Below, piece after piece: positions 55,110 to 63,941 of a DNA stretch of 64,000 nucleotides (position 1 is its first letter; each line of letters opens with the position of its first letter). Origin of the DNA: Micavibrio sp. UBA2638 (GTDB lineage Bacteria > Pseudomonadota > Alphaproteobacteria > Micavibrionales > Micavibrionaceae). The stretch is taken from assembly GCA_002359735.1 (NCBI GenBank), contig DENS01000001.1:196671-260670 (forward strand), in the 5' to 3' direction. Below the pieces are notes generated by a model. It did not search any database and was not told the DNA's origin. It saw only the letters and a list, made by a program, of their open reading frames with translations. Both the position numbers and the translations under genes were made by a program.

Positions 55110-58100
55110 ATGAGCAAAAAATCTGCCGCGAAAACGTTACGTGATGTAAAACTGACTGATAAATACGAACTGAATGACGGCATTGCCTTCATGTCAGGTT
55201 TGCAGGCTCTGGCGCGCATTCCCATCGTCCAGCGCCGGCGCGATATTGCCGCAGGGCTCAACACAGCCGGCTATATTTCCGGCTATCGCGGCTCCCCGCT
55301 TGGGGCCTATGATCTGGAGCTAAACCGCGCCAAAAAATACCTCAATGAACTGGACATCAAATTCCAGCCGGGCGTCAATGAAGACCTGGCCGCCACCGCC
55401 ATTTGGGGCACGCAGCAAATCAACCTGATGCCGGGCGGGTCGGACTATGACGGCGTTTTTGGCATCTGGTACGGCAAAAGCCCGGGCGTTGACCGATCCG
55501 GCGATGTCATGCGCCACGCCAATGCATACGGCACCGCGCCGAAAGGCGGCGTGCTGGCCATTGTCGGGGATGACCACGCCTGTAAATCGTCGACCCTGCC
55601 ATGCCAATCCGATCATGCCTTATATGCGATGATGATCCCGCAGCTTTATCCCGCCAGCGTGGCCGAATTTGTTGAATACGGGTTGCTGGGTATTGAAATG
55701 TCGCGGTATTCCGGGTGCTGGGTTGCCCTGAAGGTCACGTCTGAAAATGTGGAAACATCCGGCACCGTTGATCTGGCCAAAGAAAATATCGAGATCAAAC
55801 ACCCCACCGATGAGGAATTTGAAAAGCCGCAAGGCGGGCTGCATATTCGGATGAATGACAAACCGCGCGATGTGGATTGGCGCCTGCAGAATTACAAACT
55901 GTTTGCCTGTCATGCCTTTGCCCGCAAGAACAAAATCGACCGCATTATGATTGACAACCCCAAGCCGCGCTTCGGGATTATCACATCCGGGAAATCTTAC
56001 GGTGATGTGGCTCAGGCGCTCGTGGAATTAGGCATCACCGATGACGTCGCGAAAAAGATCGGCCTGCGCCTGTACAAGGTTGGCATGACATGGCCGCTGG
56101 AGCCGCAGGGCGTACAAAATTTCGTGAAAGGTCTGGATGAAATTCTGGTGGTCGAGGAAAAGCGCGAGCTGATTGAATACCAGCTGAAGCAGCAAATTTT
56201 TAACTGGGATATAAAAGACCGCCCAACAGTGGTGGGTAAATATGATGAGAAGGGCGCGCGATTGCTGCCGCTGCATAATGACCAGAATGTCGGCATGGTC
56301 GCCCATGTCATCGCCAAGCGCCTGGCCCCGTTCTACACGACGCCGCAAATCAAGGAACGCCTGAAATTCTTTGAAAAACGCGAAGAAAGCATCAAGGATT
56401 ATCTGCCGCCGTCCCTGCGCCGCCCGTATTATTGCGCCGGATGCCCGCATAATTCTTCAACGAAAGTGCCCGATGACAGTTTTGCCATGGTCGGTATTGG
56501 ATGCCATTACATGGTGCAATGGATGGATCGCAATTCCGCCATGTGTACGCATATGGGCGGCGAAGGCATACCCTTTGTCGGCATGGCCCCCTACACGAAA
56601 CGCAAGCATATTTTTGCCAATCTGGGCGATGGCACCTATTTCCATTCCGGCACGCTGGCCATTCGCGCGGCGGTGGCTGGAAAGATCAACATTACATACA
56701 AAATCTTGTATAACGACGCCGTGGCCATGACCGGCGGCCAGCATGTCGACGGCGAAATGCCCGTCCACAGCGTTGCCCAGCAAGTAATCGCCGAAGGGGT
56801 TAAAAAGGCCTGGATTTTATCTGAACAACCCGAAGTCCATGAAGGCAATAAGCACATTCCGGACAGCGTGCCTGTCCTGCACCGTGATTATCTGGACAAG
56901 ATCATGAAGACCTGCCGCGAGACCGAAGGCACGACCGTCATTATCTATGACCAGACCTGCGCGGCCGAGAAACGCAGGCGCCGTAAGCGCGGCCAATACC
57001 CCGACCCGCCAAAACGTGTCTTTATCAATGACAAAGTCTGTGAAGGCTGCGGTGATTGTTCGGTGCAATCCAACTGCGTTGCCGTACAACCGGTTGAAAC
57101 CGAATACGGCCGCAAGCGCCGCATCAACCAATCCATGTGTAACAAGGATTTTTCATGCTTGAAAGGATTCTGCCCGTCCTTTGTCACCATTCATGGCGGG
57201 GAGGTCAAAAAGACCAAATCGGACTCAGGCAATGATATCTTCGATACCCTGCCGGAACCAGCCGAGATGAAGCTGGAGCATGCCTATAACATCATGGTCA
57301 CCGGCATTGGCGGCACAGGCGTATTAACCGTGGGGGCCTTGCTTGGTATGGCCGCGCATCTGGAACAAAAACGCTGCCGCAATCTGGACATGACGGGTCT
57401 GGCGCAAAAAGGCGGGGAAGTGCTGTCGCATGTGCGTATATCCAACACGCCCGATGATCTGCGTACCGGCCACATCATGACCGGCAGCGCCGATTTATTG
57501 CTGGCTTGTGATATTGTCTCGGCGGTGGGCATGACATCCTATGAAACACTAAACCCCGAAATAACAGGCGCGGTAGTCAACACCAATAATACACCCGTCG
57601 CCGATTTCGTCACCAACAACGACATTGATTTCCACCAAAAACAAGTGCGTGATACCCTGCTGAACACCCTGAAAAAGGATGAACGTCATTTCGTGCCCGC
57701 CACCGAATATGCGCAGGCCCTGATGGGGGATGAAATCTCCACCAATATTTTCATGGTTGGCTATGCCTGGCAAAAGGGATTGCTGCCGCTGCGGCGTGAT
57801 TCCATCATGCGCGCCATAGAACTCAACGGCGTTGCCATTGAGGCCAATAAAAAGGCCTTCAACTATGGCCGTCTGGCCGCACATGACCCGGCCACAATTG
57901 AACAATTATCTCAGGACGTTAAAGGCCATGACGAGCAAGAGACCCTTTCCGAAGACCTTGAAACCCTGATCAATAAACGCAGCAAATATCTGACCCAATA
58001 TCAGAACAAAGCCTACGCAGACCGGTATTTATCAACCATCGTCAAGGTACGTGAAGCCGAAGAAAACATTACGCGCGAATCCGAAGCCCTGACCGAGGCC

Positions 58101-58610
58101 GCCGCCCGTTACCTGCACAAATTGATGGCGTATAAGGACGAATATGAAGTGGCCCGCCTTTATACCGATGGGGAATTTTTGAAAAAACTGAATGCCGAAT
58201 TTGGCGGTGATTTCAAACTGGAATTTAATCTGGCCCCGCCCGCGATCAGCACCACCGATATCGCCACAGGCCGCCCGAAAAAACGCAAATTCGGCCCGTG
58301 GATGCTTAAGGCTTTGGGCGGTTTGGCAAAAATGCGGGGGCTGCGCGGCACGCCATTTGATATTTTCGGCTATACGGCCGAGCGCCGCATGGAACGCGCG
58401 CTGATTAAACAATATGAAGCCGATATCAACCATGTGCTGAAACATTTAAACGCGGAAAACCACGCCAGCGCGGTCAAGCTCCTTTCCGTCCCGGATATGA
58501 TCCGCGGCTATGGCCCCGTCAAACATGAAAACATGGAAGCGGCCAAAATCTTGCGGCAAAACCTGATGGAAGAGTTTGAAAATCCAGAAACATTGCGGAA
58601 TGCGGCCTAA
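55110..58610 (+). CDS. Indolepyruvate ferredoxin oxidoreductase family protein (fused)
   Basis: A 1166-residue single-chain 2-oxoacid:acceptor oxidoreductase. An N-terminal TPP-dependent part (1-620; YISGYRGSPLGAYD, CAGCPHNSSTKVP, GLGDGTYFHSG-like stretch ANLGDGTYFHSG) is followed by a cysteine cluster CEGCGDCSVQSNC with further Cys to residue 690, probably an Fe-S site. A gamma-type domain (about 725-915; GIGGTGVLTVGALLGMAA) and a DUF6537-like C-terminal region complete it. It decarboxylates aryl- or branched-chain 2-oxoacids to acyl-CoA with an electron carrier. AGGGA precedes the ATG. Its last 100 bp are repeated at 59111-59210. Confidence 0.93.
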   Translation: MSKKSAAKTLRDVKLTDKYELNDGIAFMSGLQALARIPIVQRRRDIAAGLNTAGYISGYRGSPLGAYDLELNRAKKYLNELDIKFQPGVNEDLAATAIWGTQQINLMPGGSDYDGVFGIWYGKSPGVDRSGDVMRHANAYGTAPKGGVLAIVGDDHACKSSTLPCQSDHALYAMMIPQLYPASVAEFVEYGLLGIEMSRYSGCWVALKVTSENVETSGTVDLAKENIEIKHPTDEEFEKPQGGLHIRMNDKPRDVDWRLQNYKLFACHAFARKNKIDRIMIDNPKPRFGIITSGKSYGDVAQALVELGITDDVAKKIGLRLYKVGMTWPLEPQGVQNFVKGLDEILVVEEKRELIEYQLKQQIFNWDIKDRPTVVGKYDEKGARLLPLHNDQNVGMVAHVIAKRLAPFYTTPQIKERLKFFEKREESIKDYLPPSLRRPYYCAGCPHNSSTKVPDDSFAMVGIGCHYMVQWMDRNSAMCTHMGGEGIPFVGMAPYTKRKHIFANLGDGTYFHSGTLAIRAAVAGKINITYKILYNDAVAMTGGQHVDGEMPVHSVAQQVIAEGVKKAWILSEQPEVHEGNKHIPDSVPVLHRDYLDKIMKTCRETEGTTVIIYDQTCAAEKRRRRKRGQYPDPPKRVFINDKVCEGCGDCSVQSNCVAVQPVETEYGRKRRINQSMCNKDFSCLKGFCPSFVTIHGGEVKKTKSDSGNDIFDTLPEPAEMKLEHAYNIMVTGIGGTGVLTVGALLGMAAHLEQKRCRNLDMTGLAQKGGEVLSHVRISNTPDDLRTGHIMTGSADLLLACDIVSAVGMTSYETLNPEITGAVVNTNNTPVADFVTNNDIDFHQKQVRDTLLNTLKKDERHFVPATEYAQALMGDEISTNIFMVGYAWQKGLLPLRRDSIMRAIELNGVAIEANKKAFNYGRLAAHDPATIEQLSQDVKGHDEQETLSEDLETLINKRSKYLTQYQNKAYADRYLSTIVKVREAEENITRESEALTEAAARYLHKLMAYKDEYEVARLYTDGEFLKKLNAEFGGDFKLEFNLAPPAISTTDIATGRPKKRKFGPWMLKALGGLAKMRGLRGTPFDIFGYTAERRMERALIKQYEADINHVLKHLNAENHASAVKLLSVPDMIRGYGPVKHENMEAAKILRQNLMEEFENPETLRNAA
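58511..58610 (+). repeat. 3' tail of the oxidoreductase gene, original copy
   Basis: These last 100 bp match 59111-59210 at an offset of exactly 600 bp with no insertion or deletion, about three quarters of bases equal by eye. Confidence 0.75.
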
Positions 58611-58612
58611 GA

Positions 58613-58641
58613 TTGACATAACAATATCTTCGCTATACTGT
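58613..58641 (+). promoter_or_regulatory. Promoter of the 58684 gene
   Basis: TTGACA at 58613-58618 begins two bases after the oxidoreductase stop. TATACT at 58634-58639 (15-bp spacer) or TACTGT at 58636 (17-bp) could be the -10. Confidence 0.45.
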
Positions 58642-58683
58642 CCTTTTTAAACTGAAAGAATTCATTACGATAAGGACAGCATA

Positions 58684-59085
58684 ATGAACTGGTATATACT
58701 TGCAAAACGGCCATTGACGCCAAAAGAAAAATTCCTGATGGCTGCCTCGAATGTGGCCGACAATATAGGTTACATGACAAAAGTGCTGAACAAAGGCGAT
58801 GCGTTTGGCGGCGCAGACACTTTTGGTATTGCCAGCGGCGCGGGGTATGATCCGGCGCCTTCTATGACAATTCTGCCTACTGAGAAATATCCGGCAGAAG
58901 ACGATGTTCAGTTCTATATTGAAAACCATCTGGAAGATAAGACAGTCTTTGTGACACAAGCTGATAAAAATTCAGATGCTATCCAAAGCGCATATTTTGC
59001 GCATTTTCTATTTGCCGGGGAGCGATCCTATCTTTTTCAGCAATATCCTGACGCCCCAAAATTCGACCATTCCATCGAACCATAA
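58684..59085 (+). CDS. Uncharacterised protein bracketed by a gene-tail duplication
   Basis: A 133-residue soluble protein, MNWYILAKRPLTPKEKFLMA at the N terminus, ending in FDHSIEP. No signal peptide or motif recognised. AAGGA lies seven bases ahead of the ATG and a promoter lies upstream. It is the only gene between the 3' end of the oxidoreductase gene and a decayed second copy of that end, so it may have arrived with an insertion event. Confidence 0.65.
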   Translation: MNWYILAKRPLTPKEKFLMAASNVADNIGYMTKVLNKGDAFGGADTFGIASGAGYDPAPSMTILPTEKYPAEDDVQFYIENHLEDKTVFVTQADKNSDAIQSAYFAHFLFAGERSYLFQQYPDAPKFDHSIEP

Positions 59086-59110
59086 TCGGCAAGGGCCGTC
59101 ACATTAATGA

Positions 59111-59210
59111 TTGCCGCATCAACCACGGGACCATGGAGGCGTCCATAATCCTACGGCAAAACCTGATGGAAGAATTTGAGACCCCAAAGACGCTCTGCAG
59201 CGCGGCTTAA
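59111..59210 (+). pseudogene. Duplicated 3' tail of the oxidoreductase gene
   Basis: In the frame of the original it reads TMEASIILRQNLMEEFETP then a stop at 59208-59210, against NMEAAKILRQNLMEEFENP in the functional gene. There is no start codon with a ribosome site and no upstream domain, so it is a remnant, not a gene. Confidence 0.75.
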
Positions 59211-59272
59211 TATTAATTCTTAAACACGTCTCATGCGAAGCAATTTCAAAAGATCACTTCACACCTAAAATC

Positions 59273-59503
59273 TTATTCTAACCGGTAAGGGATTTCCTGC
59301 TCTGCCGCACAAACCTGCGTCATGGTGTCATGCGCGGGCCATAAAGTGCCATTCTGCCCCAACGGGTCGCTCTCCATGGCGCTTACATACGCTTCTGTAG
59401 CTTCCTCACAGGTCATTTCATTTTTTTGTAATGCTATTGCAGCTGCCGCTGCCGCTGCCGCGAAAGCTACTCCTGCGGCTCCATAAATATATTTCTTTTG
59501 CAT
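59273..59503 (-). CDS. Small membrane-anchored protein, 76 residues
   Basis: MQKKYIYGAAGVAF followed by a run of alanines forms an N-terminal membrane helix or uncleaved signal. The rest is short and acidic with two cysteines (MTCEEATEAYVSAM and TQVCAAEQE) that could form a disulfide outside the cytoplasm. AGGAG ten bases before the ATG supports translation. No family recognised. Confidence 0.65.
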   Translation of the reverse strand: MQKKYIYGAAGVAFAAAAAAAAIALQKNEMTCEEATEAYVSAMESDPLGQNGTLWPAHDTMTQVCAAEQEIPYRLE

Positions 59504-59557
59504 TCTACTCTCCTTTTTCAGATGAAGAATACCACTAACAAAATATATTGTATTATG

Positions 59558-59983
59558 TCAAGTTTTATCCACCACCGCGCAGGTCAGCTCACATTTCGCC
59601 ACCAGCTTGCCCTGATCGCTTTCGATCAGAATATCCCAGACATGTTTGGAACGCCCCAGATGCACAGGCTTGCAAACCGCCTGCACAAATCCGTCTTTGA
59701 CGGGGCGTAAATGGTTCACACTAATCTGTGATCCCACGGCGTAATTTTTCTCAGGGTCAACCACCATCAGCGAGGCAAAGGACCCGATTGTTTCCGCCAG
59801 AACGCAACTCGCGCCGCCGTGCAGAATGCCATGAATTTGATGCGTGCGTTTATCAACGGGCATACGGGCCTTAACACAATCATCATCGATTGCGGTAAAT
59901 TCAATGCCCAGCCCCTCCACGATATTTTCATGGGTGATGAAGGCTTTGATTTCATCCAACGTGTATTGTTTATGCCAGATCAT
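59558..59983 (-). CDS. Hotdog-fold thioesterase (PaaI/MenI-like)
   Basis: A 141-residue hotdog protein. The catalytic helix region is HGGASCVLAETIGSFASL, after HQIHGILHGG, and the strand motif GSQISVNHLRPVKDG follows. The closest named relatives are PaaI-type and DHNA-CoA/enterobactin proofreading thioesterases (MenI, EntH). It hydrolyses acyl-CoA or aryl-CoA thioesters in the cytoplasm; near the arylpyruvate oxidoreductase and acyl-CoA genes it may drain dead-end CoA esters (inference). AGGAA precedes the ATG. Confidence 0.9.
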   Translation of the reverse strand: MIWHKQYTLDEIKAFITHENIVEGLGIEFTAIDDDCVKARMPVDKRTHQIHGILHGGASCVLAETIGSFASLMVVDPEKNYAVGSQISVNHLRPVKDGFVQAVCKPVHLGRSKHVWDILIESDQGKLVAKCELTCAVVDKT

Positions 59984-60025
59984 TTTCTACCGTTCCTTTT
60001 TTTGAGGATATGGTACCCTGTCATT

Positions 60026-60772
60026 ATGTCGATCGAAAGTGAAATAGCGCGTCATTACGCAAAAAAAGAATCCAGTGAAATTGCCCGCGGCCAAGGCCAT
60101 CTGCATATCGGGGGGGAACACGCCACCCGTTATTTTCTGGATCAACTGGGCTTGCGGCCGGATATGTCTGTACTTGATATTGGCTGCGGCGTTGGCGGGC
60201 CCGCATTGCTGGCCGCGCAAGACTATGGCTGCCACGTTACCGGCATTGATCTCACGCCGGATTTTATTGAAACCGCCCGCGCCAATGCCAAGACCGCAGC
60301 CCTGGAATCCCGCACTATTTTCCAAACCGCCAATGCCGGACAGCTGGATTTTGCCGATCATTGTTTTGATCTGGCCATCATGGTGCATGTTGGCATGAAT
60401 ATTCCGGATAAAGAGCCTGTTTACCAGGAAGCCGCGCGCGTTATAAAACCCGGCGGGCTATTTGCAATCTATGACATTCTGGCAAAAGATCATGCGGCCA
60501 AAATGCTGTATCCCTGCCCATGGGCACGCAGCATAAAAACCAGCTTTCTAACTGATTGGCGCACAACCGCTGATCTGCTCTCGGCGGCTGGTTTGGACAT
60601 AGTCAAACAGGAAGACCGCACCGATTACGCCATCGATGCCATTACCAGAATGATGGAAAAAACGGCAAACACCCTAAGCGAATTTCGCCGCGGCGCCATG
60701 CAAAACCTGCTGACGAATATAAAGAACAATGCCTGCGGTCCATCCATAATTATCACCCGAAAACCGGCGTAA
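60026..60772 (+). CDS. Class I SAM-dependent methyltransferase
   Basis: A 248-residue protein. The SAM-binding motif I VLDIGCGVGGPALLAA lies near residues 49-64, the acidic motif II VTGIDLTPDF follows, and motif III is KPGGLFAIYDIL. The layout resembles UbiE/sterol-type small-molecule methyltransferases (glycine-sarcosine or tocopherol type) rather than RNA enzymes. The substrate is unknown. I choose the ATG at 60026; a longer frame from 59819 runs antiparallel through the thioesterase gene. It is divergent from the thioesterase by 42 bp. Confidence 0.85.
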   Translation: MSIESEIARHYAKKESSEIARGQGHLHIGGEHATRYFLDQLGLRPDMSVLDIGCGVGGPALLAAQDYGCHVTGIDLTPDFIETARANAKTAALESRTIFQTANAGQLDFADHCFDLAIMVHVGMNIPDKEPVYQEAARVIKPGGLFAIYDILAKDHAAKMLYPCPWARSIKTSFLTDWRTTADLLSAAGLDIVKQEDRTDYAIDAITRMMEKTANTLSEFRRGAMQNLLTNIKNNACGPSIIITRKPA

Positions 60773-60845
60773 AAAAGCATCATTATTGCTTGGAGAGGCC
60801 CGGTTTAAACTGTATGATTGCAAGAAAATAAAACAGGGATTTATC

Positions 60846-62033
60846 ATGGACAAGAACGACATTGTCATCATATCGGCAAAACGCACGCCAATGGGCGGGT
60901 TTCAAGGGGATTTTTCAGACATATCATGCGCCGCATTAGGAAGCACGGCCATTAAAGCCGCGCTGGAAGAGGCCGGCGTTCAGCCGCATGACATTGACAG
61001 CGTCATTATGGGCTGTGTGCTGCCCGCCGGGCAAGGGCAAGCGCCCGCGCGGCAAGCCTCTTTAGGCGCTGGTCTGCCGCAACACACCGGCGCAACCACC
61101 GTGAACAAAATGTGCGGTTCGGGCATGAAAGCCCTGATGATTGCCCATGACGAAATTAAGGCCGGCAGCCATACAATTATGATCGCGGGCGGCATGGAAA
61201 ACATGAGTGGCGCCCCCTATCTTTTGCCGAAAGCGCGCGGCGGATACCGCATGGGCCATGGCGCCATCAAAGACAGCATGTTTCTGGACGGCCTTGAAGA
61301 TGCGTATGAACATGGCACCTTGATGGGCGTCTATGCCGAACGCTGCGCCGGGCAATATAATTTTACACGCGAAGCGCAGGATGATTTTGCGATAACATCA
61401 CTAACCCGCGCGCAAAACGCCATCAAAGACGGCTCTTTCACATCAGAAATCGCGCCTGTTACCCTGCAAACCCGCAAAGGCGATCTTACCATTGATACCG
61501 ATGAACAGCCGGGCAAGGCCAATCTGGACAAGATCCCGGCGCTTCGGCCCGCCTTTGCAAAAGACGGCACAGTCACGGCCGCCAATGCCAGTTCTATTTC
61601 CGATGGCGCCGCGGCCTTGCTGGTCATGAAACGATCAGAGGCAGAACAACGCAAGCTGAACCCCCTGGCCACGTTAAAGGCCCACGCCACATTTGCCCAC
61701 GCGCCCGAATGGTTTACCACCGCCCCTGTCCACGCCCTGAAGAAACTATCCGAAAAAACAGGCTGGGATTTGGATGAAGTTGACCTGTTTGAAATCAACG
61801 AAGCCTTTGCCGTGGTAACAATGGCGGCCATCAAGGATCTGAACCTGCCCGCGGATAAAGTCAATATCCATGGCGGGGCCTGCGCTCTTGGCCACCCAAT
61901 CGGTGCCAGCGGCGCGCGCATTGTGGTCACGCTTATCCACGCGCTCAAACAAAAGGGCCTGAAAAAAGGCATGGCCGCGCTTTGTCTGGGCGGCGGAGAA
62001 GCCGTTGCCGTTGCGGTGGAGATGTGCCCATGA
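60846..62033 (+). CDS. Acetyl-CoA acetyltransferase (thiolase)
   Basis: A 395-residue thiolase II family enzyme. The nucleophile Cys90 is in NKMCGSGMKA, the His motif is NIHGGACALGHPIGASGAR, and the second Cys is in CLGGGEAVAV. The downstream genes suggest it cleaves 2-methylacetoacetyl-CoA to acetyl-CoA and propionyl-CoA in isoleucine breakdown, and it could also split acetoacetyl-CoA from the leucine pathway. The start is set at 60846 behind AGGGA; the frame is open from 60786. The stop overlaps the next start (ATGA at 62030-62033). Confidence 0.94.
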   Translation: MDKNDIVIISAKRTPMGGFQGDFSDISCAALGSTAIKAALEEAGVQPHDIDSVIMGCVLPAGQGQAPARQASLGAGLPQHTGATTVNKMCGSGMKALMIAHDEIKAGSHTIMIAGGMENMSGAPYLLPKARGGYRMGHGAIKDSMFLDGLEDAYEHGTLMGVYAERCAGQYNFTREAQDDFAITSLTRAQNAIKDGSFTSEIAPVTLQTRKGDLTIDTDEQPGKANLDKIPALRPAFAKDGTVTAANASSISDGAAALLVMKRSEAEQRKLNPLATLKAHATFAHAPEWFTTAPVHALKKLSEKTGWDLDEVDLFEINEAFAVVTMAAIKDLNLPADKVNIHGGACALGHPIGASGARIVVTLIHALKQKGLKKGMAALCLGGGEAVAVAVEMCP

Positions 62034-63163
62034 TTTTATCCAGCGAACAGGAAATGATCCGCGATATGGTGCGTGAATTTGCACAAGCAAAAGTTCTGCC
62101 CGGCGCACCAGACCGCAGCAAAAACAGAACATTCCCCAAAGACCAGATCAAACAAATGGCCGAACTTGGTTTGCTGGGCATGCTGGTTCCCGAAGCATAT
62201 GGCGGATCCGCATCCGGTTACCTGTCATTCGTTCTGGCGATGGAAGAAATCGCCGCGGCCGATGGCGCCTTATCCACCATCCTGAGCGTACATTCCAGCC
62301 CCTGCACCACCGCCCTGGTCAAATTCGGCAATGACGACCAGAAACAGCGCTTTTTAAAACCCATGGCCCGCGGTGACGTTATCGGGGCCTTTGCCCTGAC
62401 GGAATCCGGCGCCGGATCAGACGCCAGCGCAATAAGCACCCGCGCCATTAAAGACGGCAATGACTGGGTTATCAACGGATCAAAGCAGTTTATCACATCC
62501 GGCAAAAATGGCGGCATGACATTGATATTCGCGGTAACCGACCCCAAAGCGGGCAAAAAGGGCATCAGCGCCTTTTTGGTTCCCACCGATACCAAAGGCT
62601 ACAATGTCACAAAAATCGAAGAAAAATTCGGCCAGCATGCCAGTGATACCTGCGCGCTGAGTTTTGATGATATGCGCATCGCCAATGAAAATATGCTAGG
62701 CGGCGAAGGCGAAGGGTATAAAATTGCTCTTTCTAATCTGGAAGGCGGACGTCTAGGAATATCCGCACAAGCCATTGGCATGGCAAGAGCGGCGTATGAA
62801 TTTGCGCTGGAATACGCCAAAGAACGTACCAGCTTTGGCAAACCCTTAGCCCATCATCAGGCCCTGCAATTCCGCCTGTCGGATATGGCAACAAAGATCG
62901 AAATGGCGCGCGTAATGCTGCACCATGTGGCGGCCCTGCGCGATGCCGATATGCCCTGCACCAAAGAAGCCTGCATGATCAAACTCTATGCTTCGGAAAT
63001 GGCTGAAGAGGTGATACGGGAGGCCATGCAGGTTTTGGGCGGGTATGGATACCTGGAAGAATACCCTCTGGCGCGCATTTACGCCGACGCACGGGTATGC
63101 AGCATTTATGAAGGGACAAGCGACATTCAACGCCTTGTCATTGGACGGGAGATTTTAAAATGA
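62030..63163 (+). CDS. Short/branched-chain acyl-CoA dehydrogenase
   Basis: A 377-residue acyl-CoA dehydrogenase. Flavin-binding LTESGAGSDASAI and WVINGSKQFITSG are present, and the catalytic glutamate near the C terminus is in IYEGTSDIQRLVIG, the common position. Context between a thiolase and a hydroxyacyl-CoA dehydrogenase suggests 2-methylbutyryl-CoA or butyryl-CoA as substrate, with ETF as acceptor. Both ends overlap neighbours by four bases (ATGA), so the three genes are translationally coupled. Confidence 0.93.
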   Translation: MILSSEQEMIRDMVREFAQAKVLPGAPDRSKNRTFPKDQIKQMAELGLLGMLVPEAYGGSASGYLSFVLAMEEIAAADGALSTILSVHSSPCTTALVKFGNDDQKQRFLKPMARGDVIGAFALTESGAGSDASAISTRAIKDGNDWVINGSKQFITSGKNGGMTLIFAVTDPKAGKKGISAFLVPTDTKGYNVTKIEEKFGQHASDTCALSFDDMRIANENMLGGEGEGYKIALSNLEGGRLGISAQAIGMARAAYEFALEYAKERTSFGKPLAHHQALQFRLSDMATKIEMARVMLHHVAALRDADMPCTKEACMIKLYASEMAEEVIREAMQVLGGYGYLEEYPLARIYADARVCSIYEGTSDIQRLVIGREILK

Positions 63164-63927
63164 AAAATCTGGAAGGAATAATTGCCATTGTCACCGGCGC
63201 CGCCAGTGGAATGGGCGCAGTAACGGCCAAAACGCTGGCCGCCCAAGGCGTGAAAGTTGCGCTATGGGATATGAATTTAGAGGCCGCAGAAAAACTGGCT
63301 AAAGAGATTGGCGGCGCTGCCTTTCAGGTCGATGTCACCGCTGCCGGGAGTGTCGAAAACGCACTGGCCCATACTACAGAAAAACTCGGCGCGCCGCGCA
63401 TTCTGATTAACTGCGCCGGTATCCTGATTGGATCGCGCATCGTTGGCCGTGAGGGGCCTGCCGATATGGATCACTTCACGAAAACGTTAAACGTCAATCT
63501 GGGCGGCACATTCAACACCATGCGCGTTTGCGCCCACGCCATGAGCACGTTAGACCCGCTCACAGACGATGGGGAACGGGGTGTCATCATCAACGCGGCC
63601 AGCATCGCCGCTTTTGAGGGACAAATCGGCCAAGCGGCCTATGCGGCCTCCAAGGGCGGGATCGTCTCCATGACCATCCCGGCCGCGCGCGAACTTGCAA
63701 AATTCGGCATCCGCGTCATGGCCATTGCACCGGGCGCCGTGGAAACGCCCATGATGGCCGGCGTCAAAGATGAATACCGCGAAGCCATAGAAAAGGCCGT
63801 CCCTTTCCCAAGCCGCATGGCCAAGCCGGAAGAATTCGCCGATCTGGCCTTACATATCATTCATAACGGTTACCTGAACGGCGATGTCATCCGCCTTGAT
63901 GGGGCCAGCAGGCTGGCGGCGAAGTAA
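63160..63927 (+). CDS. Short-chain dehydrogenase, 3-hydroxy-2-methylbutyryl-CoA dehydrogenase-like
   Basis: A 255-residue SDR. The cofactor motif TGAASGMG is at residues 13-20, NCAG near 86-89, the catalytic Ser in IINAASIAAFEGQIGQ, and YAASK near 161-165. The overall likeness is to HSD17B10, the NAD-dependent dehydrogenase of isoleucine breakdown (2-methyl-3-hydroxybutyryl-CoA to 2-methylacetoacetyl-CoA). It is the third gene of the overlapping operon. No enoyl-CoA hydratase is linked; that step would need another gene. Confidence 0.9.
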   Translation: MKNLEGIIAIVTGAASGMGAVTAKTLAAQGVKVALWDMNLEAAEKLAKEIGGAAFQVDVTAAGSVENALAHTTEKLGAPRILINCAGILIGSRIVGREGPADMDHFTKTLNVNLGGTFNTMRVCAHAMSTLDPLTDDGERGVIINAASIAAFEGQIGQAAYAASKGGIVSMTIPAARELAKFGIRVMAIAPGAVETPMMAGVKDEYREAIEKAVPFPSRMAKPEEFADLALHIIHNGYLNGDVIRLDGASRLAAK

Positions 63928-63941
63928 TGAAATTCAACATT

